From Owenia fusiformis (Eukaryota > Annelida > Polychaeta > Sabellida > Oweniidae): a stretch of 64,000 nt of DNA. Shown here piece by piece: positions 40,501 to 45,304 of the stretch (positions within the stretch are counted from its first letter, which is position 1; the number at the start of each line of letters is the position of its first letter). The stretch is taken from positions 6,201,001-6,265,000 of the forward strand of contig CAIIXF020000012.1 of NCBI GenBank assembly GCA_903813345.2, written 5' to 3'. The position numbers were made by a program, and so were the translations under genes. The notes below the pieces were generated by a model. It saw nothing but the letters and a program-made list of their open reading frames with translations, was not told the DNA's origin and ran no database searches.

Positions 40501-42353
40501 CTCTTCTTAAGTCCCTTGACAGGTTTTTAGAGGGTTATAAAATTCCACATCCCTATTTGAAGGACTTTTAAGGTCATATCTGAAAACAATAGCTGCTGTT
40601 AACATGGCCGAGGGGGGACACATTGACTAGTAATGTGGTGTAAAATTGAACTTCATTTTGACAAAACACTAACTTTTAAAATGACTGTAACTTTTTCCCA
40701 TTTGGGAGTTAAACCATGATACTTGGCAAATCAATGTAACTTTGGATAAGCTTTAAAATGATATATGACACATACTATGAGGACACTGGAATATGTCTGC
40801 CTAGGGGGGGGGCATACTTTCGGGACACCCTGTAGTTCACCATATAGTTGCCAATCCTTTATGATTTGTTAAAAATATATAAATACAATCTGGACCTACC
40901 TTCTTCGTTTGACAACTTTTATTGCAGCCGACCAAGTTATACTCATTGCATAATTTCACGCATGGCTCGTACGTGTTTCCTCTTCTCCTTTGACACGATA
41001 CTAAAACATCAAAAATCGTAGATCGTGGGAACTTGAACAAACCAAGGTATTTTTAGGAAAACTATGTCTAAATATTTTTTACCTTGTACAAACCAGGGTT
41101 ATTTAAAGAAAATTATGTTCAAATATTTTTGTCCTGAACACGGGAATAAATGTACATCATGTTTTGTCAAAATACCTTGCATAAAATAGGCCTATTTGAA
41201 ACTGCTAATGATTGGACCTATCTATATAACATATTAATATATTAAAATATCACAAATAGTAGATCGTGTGAACTTGAACAAACCACTGGCAGGGTATTGA
41301 AGGAAAAACTATGTCCAAATATTTTTACCCGTACATGGGAATAAAATGTAAACCTTGTTTTGTTCAAAAACCTTGTACACAACAGGCCTATTTGAAATTG
41401 CGAATGATTGGACCTATTTGTATATCATATTTAATATATAACGATACTGAAACATCACAAATCCTAGATCGTGTGGTTGTTTTATAAAACTGCTGTTTTA
41501 CCATTTAAGCATTGGATGAAATGCTTTGTTTGAGCTTTATATCACTCGAGAAACCTTGACCTTCGATGTCGGTTTAAAGAAGCAACAATCAAATTATTAT
41601 ATATTTTACAAACAAAGCATGGGGCTTGGTGCTTCGGTCTAATAAGAACTATTGGAATCGATATTAGAGACTTTTCGCCATACGTAATTGGGTCACTCAC
41701 AAGATTCCTTTTACGCATGCGTATAGCGTTTGTGTAATACGTTATCACACCAATAGCGGCTATTTTATCCGTTAAAAATGTATAGTCTTACAAATAGGGA
41801 GCGCAAGGTGTGATGGCGTATTATACAAAAGCTATACGTATGAGTAAAAGGGGGAAAGCCCCAGAGCTTAAGAGTTAACTGAAATAATTACGTCTCTTAC
41901 GTAACACCTTCGTTTTGTGCAAATTCTCACCAGTTAGATTTCGAAAATATACGTCGCTGTGATGTTTTTATCGATGTTAGCATATTCATTACACCTTTCT
42001 TTATCTCGATCCTAAATATCAAGCTATGATATTCATCAAAGCGCCAGAAATTAACATAATATTATTTAGAGTTTTTCGAAAATGTTGAAACCGCCATTGT
42101 GTGTCTATTGTGTGTCTATCTGTTGATTTGGCCAATCAGGACGATTTGTCACCTCAATAAGCTTTACATGATAGATATTTGTCTTCTTTTAACTCTGGGG
42201 TTATTCCCCTGATGTATGATGCCTGATATCCCCCTGATTTATAGTGAGCCAATATTGTATAACAAAAATCCTCTATTGTCCTAAAAGTGACTTACCCGTG
42301 AGTACCACAGCAAAGAAGACCAACAGGAAGTAGGCGTCTGGTCGCATCATCAT
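1332..42353 (-). CDS. Gene A: secreted multi-TSP1 protein (whole locus, 42 intact coding exons)
   Basis: This is the span of a complete gene model, with exons listed separately. It begins with an ATG opening a hydrophobic signal peptide at 42353 and ends at a TAA at 1332-1334. Domain order: signal peptide, two short twin-CX3C segments, a cysteine-rich domain, 25 TSP1 repeats, a second cysteine-rich domain, 11 more TSP1-like repeats, then a C-terminal degenerate TSP1 with an RRKR site. After the first four exons every intron is phase 1, and the intact exons sum to 7815 nt, about 2604 residues. No transmembrane segment is visible, so the product is probably secreted or in extracellular matrix. 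TSP1 repeats generally bind glycosaminoglycans or other matrix proteins, but nothing here fixes a partner. A TATA-like cttatatgatat lies 28-39 nt upstream of the ATG (weak). A second gene of the same build lies directly upstream (gene B). Splitting into two genes, or alternative exon use, cannot be excluded without transcripts. Confidence 0.75.
1987..2800. mobile_element. Fold-back/MITE element rich in ACGT words (family F1)
   Basis: Ends are inverted: taacccccctatcacacc at the left and ggtgtgatagtagggtta at the right. The interior is full of acgttc and cgtt words, much richer in CpG than its surroundings, and has no ORF. An internal end-like sequence near 2390-2410 suggests a composite. It lies in the intron between exons 42 and 43. 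A related copy lies at 23.2-23.7 kb. Confidence 0.6.
2943..3119 (-). CDS. Gene A exon 42: TSP1 repeat, module 3 CRW, GC donor
   Basis: CRWTDWGLWVNDPC, CPVTCGGG, RRRTKLTNVIGG, CNTNIC. The exon is 177 nt like its paralogues only if the donor is T|gcaagt, a GC donor; no GT lies at that position. Confidence 0.78.
3285..3470 (-). CDS. Gene A exon 41: TSP1 repeat, module 3 CLW
   Basis: Same protein as exon 38, acceptor ttatag, donor gtatac. Confidence 0.84.
3701..3901 (-). CDS. Gene A exon 40: TSP1 repeat, module 3 CEW
   Basis: CEWSRWSRWSPRNGGSGG, CPVTCGGG, TKIFGSGG, CNTQRC, ending CATA|gtaagt. Confidence 0.84.
4271..4447 (-). CDS. Gene A exon 39: TSP1 repeat, module 2 CRW
   Basis: CRWTDWSVWVDEPC, CPVTCGGG, RRRTKLTNVIGG, CNTNQC, donor gtaagc. 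Confidence 0.84.
4613..4798 (-). CDS. Gene A exon 38: TSP1 repeat, module 2 CLW
   Basis: CLWSNWGQWAPGLC, CSVTCGSG, SKVWGSDPEG, CIRNPC. The protein is identical to exon 41, and the flanking intron sequence is nearly so. Confidence 0.84.
4823..5518. mobile_element. Insertion in module 2 absent from module 3
   Basis: Introns on both sides match module 3, where gacaa joins cagttctc through a few bases; here about 700 bp intervene. The insert contains a copy of the repeat family beginning acccagatgc and a caccaccaggtggc word (4870-5210), also found nested in the 7.9 kb element at 20.9-21.4 kb. Confidence 0.55.
5718..5918 (-). CDS. Gene A exon 37: TSP1 repeat, module 2 CEW
   Basis: 201 nt, open, no ATG. 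CEWSRWSRWSPRNGGSGG, CPITCGGG, TKIFGSGG, CNTQRC. About 95 percent like exon 40 by eye. Confidence 0.84.
6287..6463 (-). CDS. Gene A exon 36: TSP1 repeat, module 1 CRW
   Basis: 177 nt. CRWTDWGLWVNDPC, CPVPCGGG, RRRTKLTNVIGG, CNTNQC. Pro replaces Thr at the usual CxxTCG site. Confidence 0.83.
7091..7500. repeat. Two diverged tandem copies of a 200-bp unit
   Basis: Words such as cactgactttcgcac, ccattggaaagaggac and gaaatcaatgct recur about 205 bp apart. In the intron between exons 36 and 35; the rest of 6464-7090 shows nothing else. Confidence 0.5.
7577..7762 (-). CDS. Gene A exon 35: TSP1 repeat, module 1 CLW
   Basis: 186 nt, acag start and AGAG|gtatac end. CLWSTWTQWVSGSC, CSVTCGSG, TKLWGTSS, CTRDPC. 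The donor gtatac recurs in the other CLW exons. Confidence 0.83.
8156..8356 (-). CDS. Gene A exon 34: TSP1 repeat, module 1 CEW
   Basis: 201 nt. CEWSSWSRWSPRNGGSGG, CPVTCGGG, YRTRRKIFSTGG, LCNTQGC. First exon of the three-exon module CEW-CLW-CRW. Confidence 0.85.
8357..10656. other. Long intron of gene A, nothing recognised
   Basis: AT-rich sequence with short open frames on the minus strand at 9163-9501 and 9758-10042. These show no recognisable motif, splice context or family, and I do not call them. Confidence 0.5.
10657..10839 (-). CDS. Gene A exon 33: TSP1 repeat (CSW type)
   Basis: 183 nt, phase 1-1: CSWDDWTNWKSDGC, CSKTCGRG, QTRTRVKIYG, then CNIRSC. Open with no ATG. Its closest relative in the window is gene B exon B1 at 63.3 kb, which holds the same place before the CEW-CLW-CRW modules. 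Confidence 0.78.
11076..11255 (-). CDS. Gene A exon 32: cysteine-rich TSP1-like repeat
   Basis: 180 nt from gatatag to CGAT|gtaagt. CPEEPWSEWSCETCRCGIG, then CKRTRELRKYG and EKCEPRC. Retains the W..W start and R-strand but has extra cysteines near the front, so it is a divergent TSP1. Confidence 0.72.
11880..12092 (-). CDS. Gene A exon 31: cysteine-rich domain (CPPEGDPGYGG type)
   Basis: 213 nt, phase 1-1. ECPPEGDPGYGGNPPTACC opens the domain, followed by MDGKWYVPLGGREYTV and ending NNCRCLTEQKQ. Same cysteine layout as exon 4, with one fewer cysteine. The donor is a weak gtacca, chosen because it alone keeps phase 1. Confidence 0.65.
12891..13210 (-). pseudogene. Gene A exon 30: exon of a different domain, broken by a 1-base deletion
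   Basis: A 105-codon open stretch from 13185 reads MEVSSMNGIFL, then IYFVMST, GRWVIDSD and SWELLRDTKW, ending NMICVD. It looks like a single folded domain, seen in invertebrate multidomain proteins as a CxxLxLSGM...NG...W unit that I cannot name. From the likely acceptor (tttaag, 13211-13213) the TGT codon and the GMEVSS part are in different frames. The exon is 320 nt, whereas symmetric phase 1-1 exons need 3n+3; one missing base would give 321. A later acceptor (gttgtag|ACG, phase 0) would avoid the shift but not join exon 29. Confidence 0.55.
17302..19256. mobile_element. Nested repeat with agactccagat ends
   Basis: Left boundary is the small palindrome agactccagatgtaaatctggagtct; the right has tctagatctggagtctg and a short hairpin. 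Inside, a unit of about 480 bp recurs three times (landmarks taggtcaaaataaaa and gacttccggttc near 17640-17750, 18110-18220 and 18595-18690), followed by a pyrimidine-rich (TATCC)n tract. Confidence 0.5.
18785..19125. repeat. (TATCC)n simple repeat
   Basis: About 340 bp of imperfect TATCC, TTCC and ATCC words on the plus strand. The long open frames it creates are low-complexity artefacts. Confidence 0.85.
19465..19943 (-). CDS. C2H2 zinc-finger-like protein gene carried by the 7.9 kb element
   Basis: The exon starts exactly at an ATG after a strong acceptor (tttatttacag|ATG), so an untranslated upstream exon is implied; donors of gtaagt type lie at about 20195 and 20335 on the same strand. 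The open frame runs about 160 residues. Residues 1-30 hold LCIHC and SHTITIHP, a CX2CX12HX4H spacing typical of a C2H2 finger. A middle basic part (CHYRRKNYGFIP) and an acidic, Pro-rich tail follow. The last codons overlap a perfect donor (CCGTG|gtaagt), so coding either ends there at TAA or continues into a short exon at about 19310-19365. Its role is unknown; position inside the element's arms suggests a mobile-element accessory gene or captured host gene. Confidence 0.55.
20947..21386. mobile_element. Nested 440-bp TIR element in the right arm of the 7.9 kb element
   Basis: Ends aataacccagatgcgagtag and ctactcgcatctgcgttatt are inverted. It interrupts sequence that is continuous in the left arm (around 13600), which dates it after formation of the arms. 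No ORF. Confidence 0.6.
23230..23735. mobile_element. Second, inverted copy of the ACGT-rich family F1
   Basis: Reverse complement resembles 1990-2600 (cgttcttggcagtcc, atacgtccatctc, cgcagttcgttcaggtcgca). Truncated. The rest of 21444-24319 shows no feature I can name. Confidence 0.55.
24320..24550 (-). CDS. Gene A exon 29: long, divergent TSP1-like repeat
   Basis: 231 nt, phase 1-1 (acattag start, GTAG|gtgaga end). It keeps the WxxWxxW start (CKWTEWSEWVYSSC) and an R-rich strand (RTCNRTRTC), then adds CTDCSC and ends EQCCRV. It has more cysteines than a standard TSP1, so disulphides must differ. A donor four bases earlier is possible but would break phase. Confidence 0.65.
   Translation of the reverse strand, partial: SVNGLNGANGSIAHVWSLMIKQIEVTLPSPVLSMVLGRAIEQGLVLTALVSANERLLIVLNVSVHLFNINLNNAAE
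24551..25741. other. Introns around exon 28, nothing recognised
   Basis: 24551-25063 and 25256-25741 contain no repeat or open frame I can support. Confidence 0.5.
25064..25255 (-). CDS. Gene A exon 28: TSP1 repeat
   Basis: 192 nt from ttaag|GC to AAAA|gtaagt. CEWSQWTPWTTRQDEKC, CSADCGGG, TKEFGNFG, ending CNTQCCK with an extra cysteine. Diverged from the array. Confidence 0.8.
25742..25939 (-). CDS. Gene A exon 27: TSP1 repeat
   Basis: 198 nt, one codon longer (WVSRRNGDSG). CSANCGEGTIDKYRTRTKIFG, EKCDAGPC. No ATG inside, but fully open between splice sites. Confidence 0.83.
26061..26240 (-). CDS. Gene A exon 26: short-form TSP1 repeat
   Basis: 180 nt: CQWSQWSQWESENRCSANCGVG, TKIFGSAG, EKCNTGPC. 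Third member of the short form, very close to exon 9. Confidence 0.85.
26390..26584 (-). CDS. Gene A exon 25: TSP1 repeat, array copy 11 (most diverged)
   Basis: CSSKCGEGSVDKYRTRKKIFG, CLGVSEQKRVETC, then NAGPC. Open throughout but lacks an ATG. Downstream edge of the near-identical array. Confidence 0.82.
26713..26907 (-). CDS. Gene A exon 24: TSP1 repeat, array copy 10
   Basis: QCSVKCGEG (Val for Ala), otherwise array consensus with AERC. Confidence 0.85.
27070..27264 (-). CDS. Gene A exon 23: TSP1 repeat, array copy 9
   Basis: Array consensus with FGPGG and AERC; the protein is essentially the same as exon 22. Confidence 0.85.
27413..27607 (-). CDS. Gene A exon 22: TSP1 repeat, array copy 8
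   Basis: Array consensus with FGPGG and AERC. It differs from exon 23 mainly at silent sites. Confidence 0.85.
27761..27955 (-). CDS. Gene A exon 21: TSP1 repeat, array copy 7
   Basis: GKQCSAKCGEG and FGRGGNSATC distinguish this copy; SEKC ending; donor gtaagt. Confidence 0.85.
28069..28263 (-). CDS. Gene A exon 20: TSP1 repeat, array copy 6
   Basis: Array consensus with FGPGG and AERC. It lies 1026 bp from exon 17. The following intron is only 113 nt. Confidence 0.85.
28417..28611 (-). CDS. Gene A exon 19: TSP1 repeat, array copy 5
   Basis: NGGSQRQCSAKC (Gln for Gly in the loop), FGPGG, SEKC ending. It lies 1026 bp from exon 16, which it most resembles in type. Confidence 0.85.
28747..28941 (-). 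CDS. Gene A exon 18: TSP1 repeat, array copy 4
   Basis: Array consensus, SEKC ending, donor gtaagt. The intron after it is 135 nt and diverged from the 153-nt type. Confidence 0.85.
29095..29289 (-). CDS. Gene A exon 17: TSP1 repeat, array copy 3
   Basis: Array consensus with GSGSQCSAKC (Ser for Arg) and an AERC ending. Confidence 0.85.
29443..29637 (-). CDS. Gene A exon 16: TSP1 repeat, array copy 2
   Basis: Array consensus with FGPGGNSATC and a SEKC ending. The following 153-nt intron is nearly the same as those of the next copies. Confidence 0.85.
29789..29983 (-). CDS. Gene A exon 15: TSP1 repeat, array copy 1
   Basis: CQWSQWSTWVTRNGGSG, QCSAKCGEG, FGPRGNSATC, SEKCNAGPC. Its donor is gttagt where neighbours have gtaagc or gtaagt. 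Confidence 0.83.
30099..30278 (-). CDS. Gene A exon 14: short-form TSP1 repeat
   Basis: 180 nt: CQWSEWSQWESESRCSANCG, FGSGGNSASC, EMCNAGPC. Twin of exon 9; it closes the duplicated block and precedes the near-identical array. Confidence 0.85.
30410..30604 (-). CDS. Gene A exon 13: TSP1 repeat
   Basis: CQWSQWSTWSTRNGDSGT, QCSAKCGEG, FGSGGNSASC, ERCNAGPC. Twin of exon 8. Confidence 0.85.
30760..30954 (-). CDS. Gene A exon 12: TSP1 repeat
   Basis: CEWSKWSQWATRNGGSG, QCSANCGEG, FGARGNSASC, DKCNAGPC. Twin of exon 7. Confidence 0.85.
31103..31294 (-). CDS. Gene A exon 11: TSP1 repeat with CPSTCG
   Basis: 192 nt. Reads CQWSQWSPWDTRNGDSG then LCPSTCGEG, one residue shorter before the second cysteine. 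It has a Thr in the CxxTCG position, unlike the other exons of the 33-25 kb array. Donor is gtgaga. Confidence 0.83.
31452..31646 (-). CDS. Gene A exon 10: TSP1 repeat
   Basis: CQWTKWSPWVTRNGGSG, QCSAKCGEGFIDKYRTRTKIFG, EKCNAGPC across 195 nt with no stop. It has no ATG and no close twin in the array. Confidence 0.82.
31795..31974 (-). CDS. Gene A exon 9: short-form TSP1 repeat
   Basis: 180 nt: five codons shorter than its neighbours because WESENRCSANCG replaces the NGGSG loop. Same short form as exons 14 and 26. Donor is gtaggt. Confidence 0.85.
32118..32312 (-). CDS. Gene A exon 8: TSP1 repeat
   Basis: CQWSQWSTWSTRNGGSG, QCSAKCGEG, TRQKIFGSGG, DRCNAGPC. Counterpart of exon 13 in the duplicated block. 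Confidence 0.85.
32477..32671 (-). CDS. Gene A exon 7: TSP1 repeat
   Basis: CEWSKWSQWATRNGGSG, QCSANCGEG, FGARGNSASC. Nearly the same as exon 12, including flanking intron sequence; exons 7-9 and 12-14 form a duplicated three-exon block. Confidence 0.85.
32821..33015 (-). CDS. Gene A exon 6: TSP1 repeat
   Basis: 195 nt, phase 1-1, no stop. Reads CQWSQWTQWNTKNG, QCSANCGEG, YRTRTKIFGADG, EKCNAGPC. Upstream end of the long similar-exon array; the intron before it (33016-33593) shows nothing recognisable. Confidence 0.85.
33594..33770 (-). CDS. Gene A exon 5: TSP1 repeat
   Basis: First TSP1 of the protein: CEWSEWSSW, then CSKLCGAG, and TTCNTQRC at the end. It has six cysteines and the WxxWxxW start but a divergent middle (AEQRTREKQF), so it is not a recent member of the downstream array. 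Confidence 0.8.
34173..34379 (-). CDS. Gene A exon 4: cysteine-rich domain (CPPPGDPQYG type)
   Basis: A phase 1-1 exon of 207 nt. Its 69 residues begin AVCPPPGDPQYGDPP, continue with a CC pair and end KKCRCIPKG. Exon 31 has the same layout (CPPEGDPGYGG, CC, NCRC), so this is a repeated domain of the gene. It loosely resembles VWC or chitin-binding cysteine frameworks, but I do not recognise the family. Confidence 0.65.
34604..34709 (-). CDS. Gene A exon 3: second twin-CX3C segment
   Basis: The exon runs from gataacag in phase 0 to CCAG|gtaatt in phase 1. The 35 codons carry CWKVC and CLQKC separated by 15 residues. Only the phase 0 reading joins exon 2 to exon 4 without a stop, which supports the boundaries. 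The intron before it holds a 4.5 kb fold-back element and a palindromic MITE. Confidence 0.6.
34748..39243. mobile_element. 4.5 kb fold-back element with ATGT target duplication
   Basis: Ends TAATAGTGTGTGCCAAA and its inverse are flanked on both sides by ATGT. Arms pair over several hundred bases (34790-34960 with 39040-39215). Within each arm a smaller hairpin is built from gggctcacacaaggatcaac (35210, inverse 35410; 38560, inverse 38780). The centre, about 36400-37100, repeats tcaaggtcaatatct and aaggtcat words. No coding potential. It lies in the intron between exons 3 and 2. Confidence 0.6.
40191..40832. mobile_element. 642-bp palindromic TA-flanked MITE
   Basis: Starts CAGGGTGTCCCGAAAGTATG and ends with its exact inverse, with TA on both sides. 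The two halves pair almost along their full length (for example catactatgaggacac against gtcgtcatagtatg). Ends and TA fit a mariner-derived MITE; non-coding. Confidence 0.75.
40900..41000 (-). CDS. Gene A exon 2: twin-CX3C segment
   Basis: A phase 1 start after ttttag joins exon 1 in frame; the exon ends in phase 0 at AAG|gtaggt. It encodes 33 residues including CQRRRGNTYEPC and the pair CVKLC and CNKSC, a CX3C-X8-CX3C arrangement. No family is recognised. Exon 3 has the same twin-CX3C pattern. Confidence 0.65.
41003..41475. repeat. Tandem duplication next to the exon 2 acceptor
   Basis: Two copies of a roughly 235-bp unit (landmarks tagatcgtg, gaacttgaacaaacca, ggcctatttgaaa, gattggacctat), with a third partial start at 41445. 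The upstream copies retain gatactgaaacatcacaaat, the counterpart of the exon 2 acceptor region. Confidence 0.6.
42296..42353 (-). CDS. Gene A exon 1: signal peptide
   Basis: Three consecutive ATG codons open MMMRPDAYFLLVFFAVVLT, a short basic start followed by a hydrophobic core, typical of a signal peptide. The exon ends in phase 1 at a strong donor (G|gtaagt). The first ATG is used here; any of the three could serve. Confidence 0.75.
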
Positions 42354-44298
42354 GCGAGTGATGAAAACTGATCCAGCGTCATATCATATAAGCAAATTGT
42401 GTATGGACCCCATTAATTCATAAAGACATTTGATAAATTGATAATTGCGGATATGATTTGCGTGTATACATATAACGACACACTCTATCACATGTTGCAT
42501 TCAAAGCAACCGATATGAATTGACAAAAAACTAATAAAGCAATGAAGTATGGTTTCACAGTTCTTTGTAATAAGTATAATAAAAAATATGAATATTTAGT
42601 CAAGTGTATACACACCTCTGACAAATCTAGTAAATTACAAATACGCTTGTATTGTTCAAGGTTACTTGAATAAATGCATTTTGCGCGAATACTCCAAAAT
42701 ACATATATCAAAGAGTGTTTCATGTCCATATATGTGTACACTTTATACACAATATATATATCATAAATGTGTCGAATATTCTGCTCAACATTCCATATTT
42801 TATTATCAAGTTTCACCAAAGGATAGGGACTGCACCAGGGCTTTTGAATTTGTGGCATTATTTCAATGTCAATGTACAACAAGAGCGAATTAAAAAACTT
42901 TGGATGTTACTGTTTTTTTCAAAAACGTGTGCGTGAATAACCATATGTGAACTTAAGAACATGGGGCCAGGAAATAATCTGAAAATAAAAAAATAATCAC
43001 TTCGTATCAGAATGGTGAACGACAGGGAGACAACATCAGAGAAATTATTCCAGTTTATCATAGCCATCGAAGGTGACGGTGGTATCTTCCAGGTTTGGGA
43101 AATCTCCTTAATATATGAAATGCAACTGTCTCATCAGAGATTGAACAACACGTGCAGAGGGACCGGAAGTTTAACTTGCTCAAAGATGCAAAGTGAGGGA
43201 GCGAAGTTTGTAATCGAAAATCCCATTCAGTATGGTTTGCCAACCTTACCAAAGTATGGACATGTTACGCTCGTGCAGACGTAAAATTACGCTCGTGCAT
43301 ATCGTATGCACGTGTTGTTTACGGGTGTGTAGGCGTTAATTACGCTCGTGCAGACGTAAAATTACGCCCGTGATCTGAACTATGCAGGCGCAAATTATTG
43401 GGGTTAAAACTATAAATTGTGCCCGTTAAGACATTTATCCCGGGTGTTAAATATCCTATATGGTCATATGACAAGCTCAATTCGTAAATTTGCGCGCGTT
43501 GATATGTAATATGTGGACCAACCAATCAATGGCAATTTGTACACATGTTGATTTATACATGTATTGTAGAAATACATGTGAAGTATGTATAGAAGAAAAA
43601 AATCAACCAGCTCAATGGTAGTACGTTCATTCTAATGTCTGAGTCATATTTGATCTATGGCAACCATGTGGTGGCCGTACATGTACCTTCCCAAATCGAG
43701 AGAATATGGGGATACGCATTACGATTTAGATTTTCGCCGTAGAGCAAATGTGACCGAGGAAAGGTAACCTGAAAATTAAAGAATTCCTACTGTTAATATG
43801 GAATCTGTTTTGTCCAATTTTGGGCGGCCTCCTGTCTAGGAGTAGTGAGACTAAACTTCCTAGATCATATCGACAGAAGCGCCACCTAGAGTTCAGTGTT
43901 GCATACGGAAGTAATGATTACTTATTTGATTATTCTACCTCTGAAAATGAAGTCGCTTTTACTCGATATCTAACAGTGGGAATTGTGAATTGTTTAGTCA
44001 ACAAACAAACCAATAAGAGACATCATTCCCAATTCTACCAATTTCGCTACGCTATAGCAGACTTTAGCAATAACTCTAACCATTTTTTTAATATCCAGGA
44101 TGACGTAATGAATTAAATGATAATCGCTATTTTAATAAAACCATTGCTTTAAAATCACTAATTTTTGGCGAAATGCAGATCGCAATATTCAGGCATTTTT
44201 GATCATTAATTTGCACTGCAAAGTGTTGGGTATTAGAGGTGAGGATGTCGAGTTAGTATTGTTGATAATTGCTTACCACACGTGGTTTTATGCAATGG
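42354..44298. other. Intergenic region upstream of gene A
   Basis: No gene is supported. A short direct repeat of attacgctcgtgcagacgtaa occurs at about 43265-43375. An open frame at 42418-42882 on the minus strand lacks any recognisable motif. Confidence 0.4.
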
Positions 44299-44404
44299 TA
44301 CTGTAACGACCCGAGGCGCCAGTCAGAACTGAAAGGGAGTGTACTAATTCAATGGCCCATGCGGGAATCTTACCCAAGACCATACGTTTCATAGATGCAC
44401 TACC

Positions 44405-44628
44405 CCGAGACTAGACTTGCATTCGCGAATGCAACTAACGCCTGTCGGCTACCGGATTAAGCTACTATTTTATGACCAACTCATTTAGATATGAATGGCA
44501 TAGTGGCAGGTACTATTCATATTTATCATAGGCTAAGATATTTATATGAGTTACCCATAAAATAATAGGTTAATCCGATAGCCGATAGGCGTTAGTTGCA
44601 TTTGCGAATACAAGCTAGGTTAATACCA
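44405..44628. repeat. Palindromic repeat between genes A and B
   Basis: gcattcgcgaatgcaactaacgcc at the left pairs with ggcgttagttgcatttgcgaat at the right, with arms of about 70 bp. Fold-back, non-coding. Confidence 0.65.
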
Positions 44629-44922
44629 GACGACCACTACTTCAATTTCATATTTTATGCAGAAGAATCAAGGTGCATTTCAAAAAGGTAAAACAAAAAA
44701 TAAATTTGGGCGTTTTTGATCCAATGTGTATACTGTACATGACTAGACTAATCTAGTATATGGTTAGAGAACAAGACAATTGGTCAAAGTGTATAGTTAG
44801 GTCCTTTTATAGATTGTATACATGGTATCTGCTATTTTTTAAGATAAATCGGCTCCCAACATATCCTACATTTGCATATTAAAAAAACAACAAAACACTA
44901 AATTTTGAATCAAAAATATTAA

Positions 44923-44928
44923 TTTATT
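44923..44928 (-). other. Candidate polyadenylation signal of gene B
   Basis: AATAAA on the minus strand about 123 nt past the stop codon. Confidence 0.45.
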
Positions 44929-45050
44929 TCCATTGTCAGAGATTACAGCGAAATGTATTATTAAGTTTGAGTGAGGTTCGTAACTGTTCATCAACTTATG
45001 ATATTTGAAGTTAGGAATTTGATAATTCGTCATCAAGTCAGTATGGTGAG

Positions 45051-45304
45051 TTATAGGACACAGCACGCGGCACCTCTTTCAATCGATACTCCTCCACAAA
45101 AACCGAGACCGTGTCTTTTTCGACGGTCATTATGTTCATCATCAACACTTCGGCCTACTGGGCATATTGGACATATCCTTGTTCGAACGAGCCTTCCTGG
45201 TATCCTGCATCCTCCTTGCATCCCTCCTGTTATCCCGGTGCGTTTACCTAAACCCAAGTCTTGTTGGCATATCCAGGGTCCCCATGGTTCCCAGATACCG
45301 CAAC
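45051..45304 (-). CDS. Gene B exon B8: C-terminal exon with RRKR site
   Basis: 254 nt, phase 1 start, 83 codons then TAA. CGIWEPWGPWICQQ, a G-rich insert (GKRTGITGGMQGGC), CRIPGRLVRTRICPICPVG, SVDDEHNDRRKRHG, and a CC tail (SIERGAACCVL). Homologous to gene A exon 43 with a nine-residue insertion. Confidence 0.8.

Noticed and set aside
42418-42882. 154-codon minus-strand frame upstream of gene A
   Set aside because: No motif, no splice context and AT-driven composition; probably chance.
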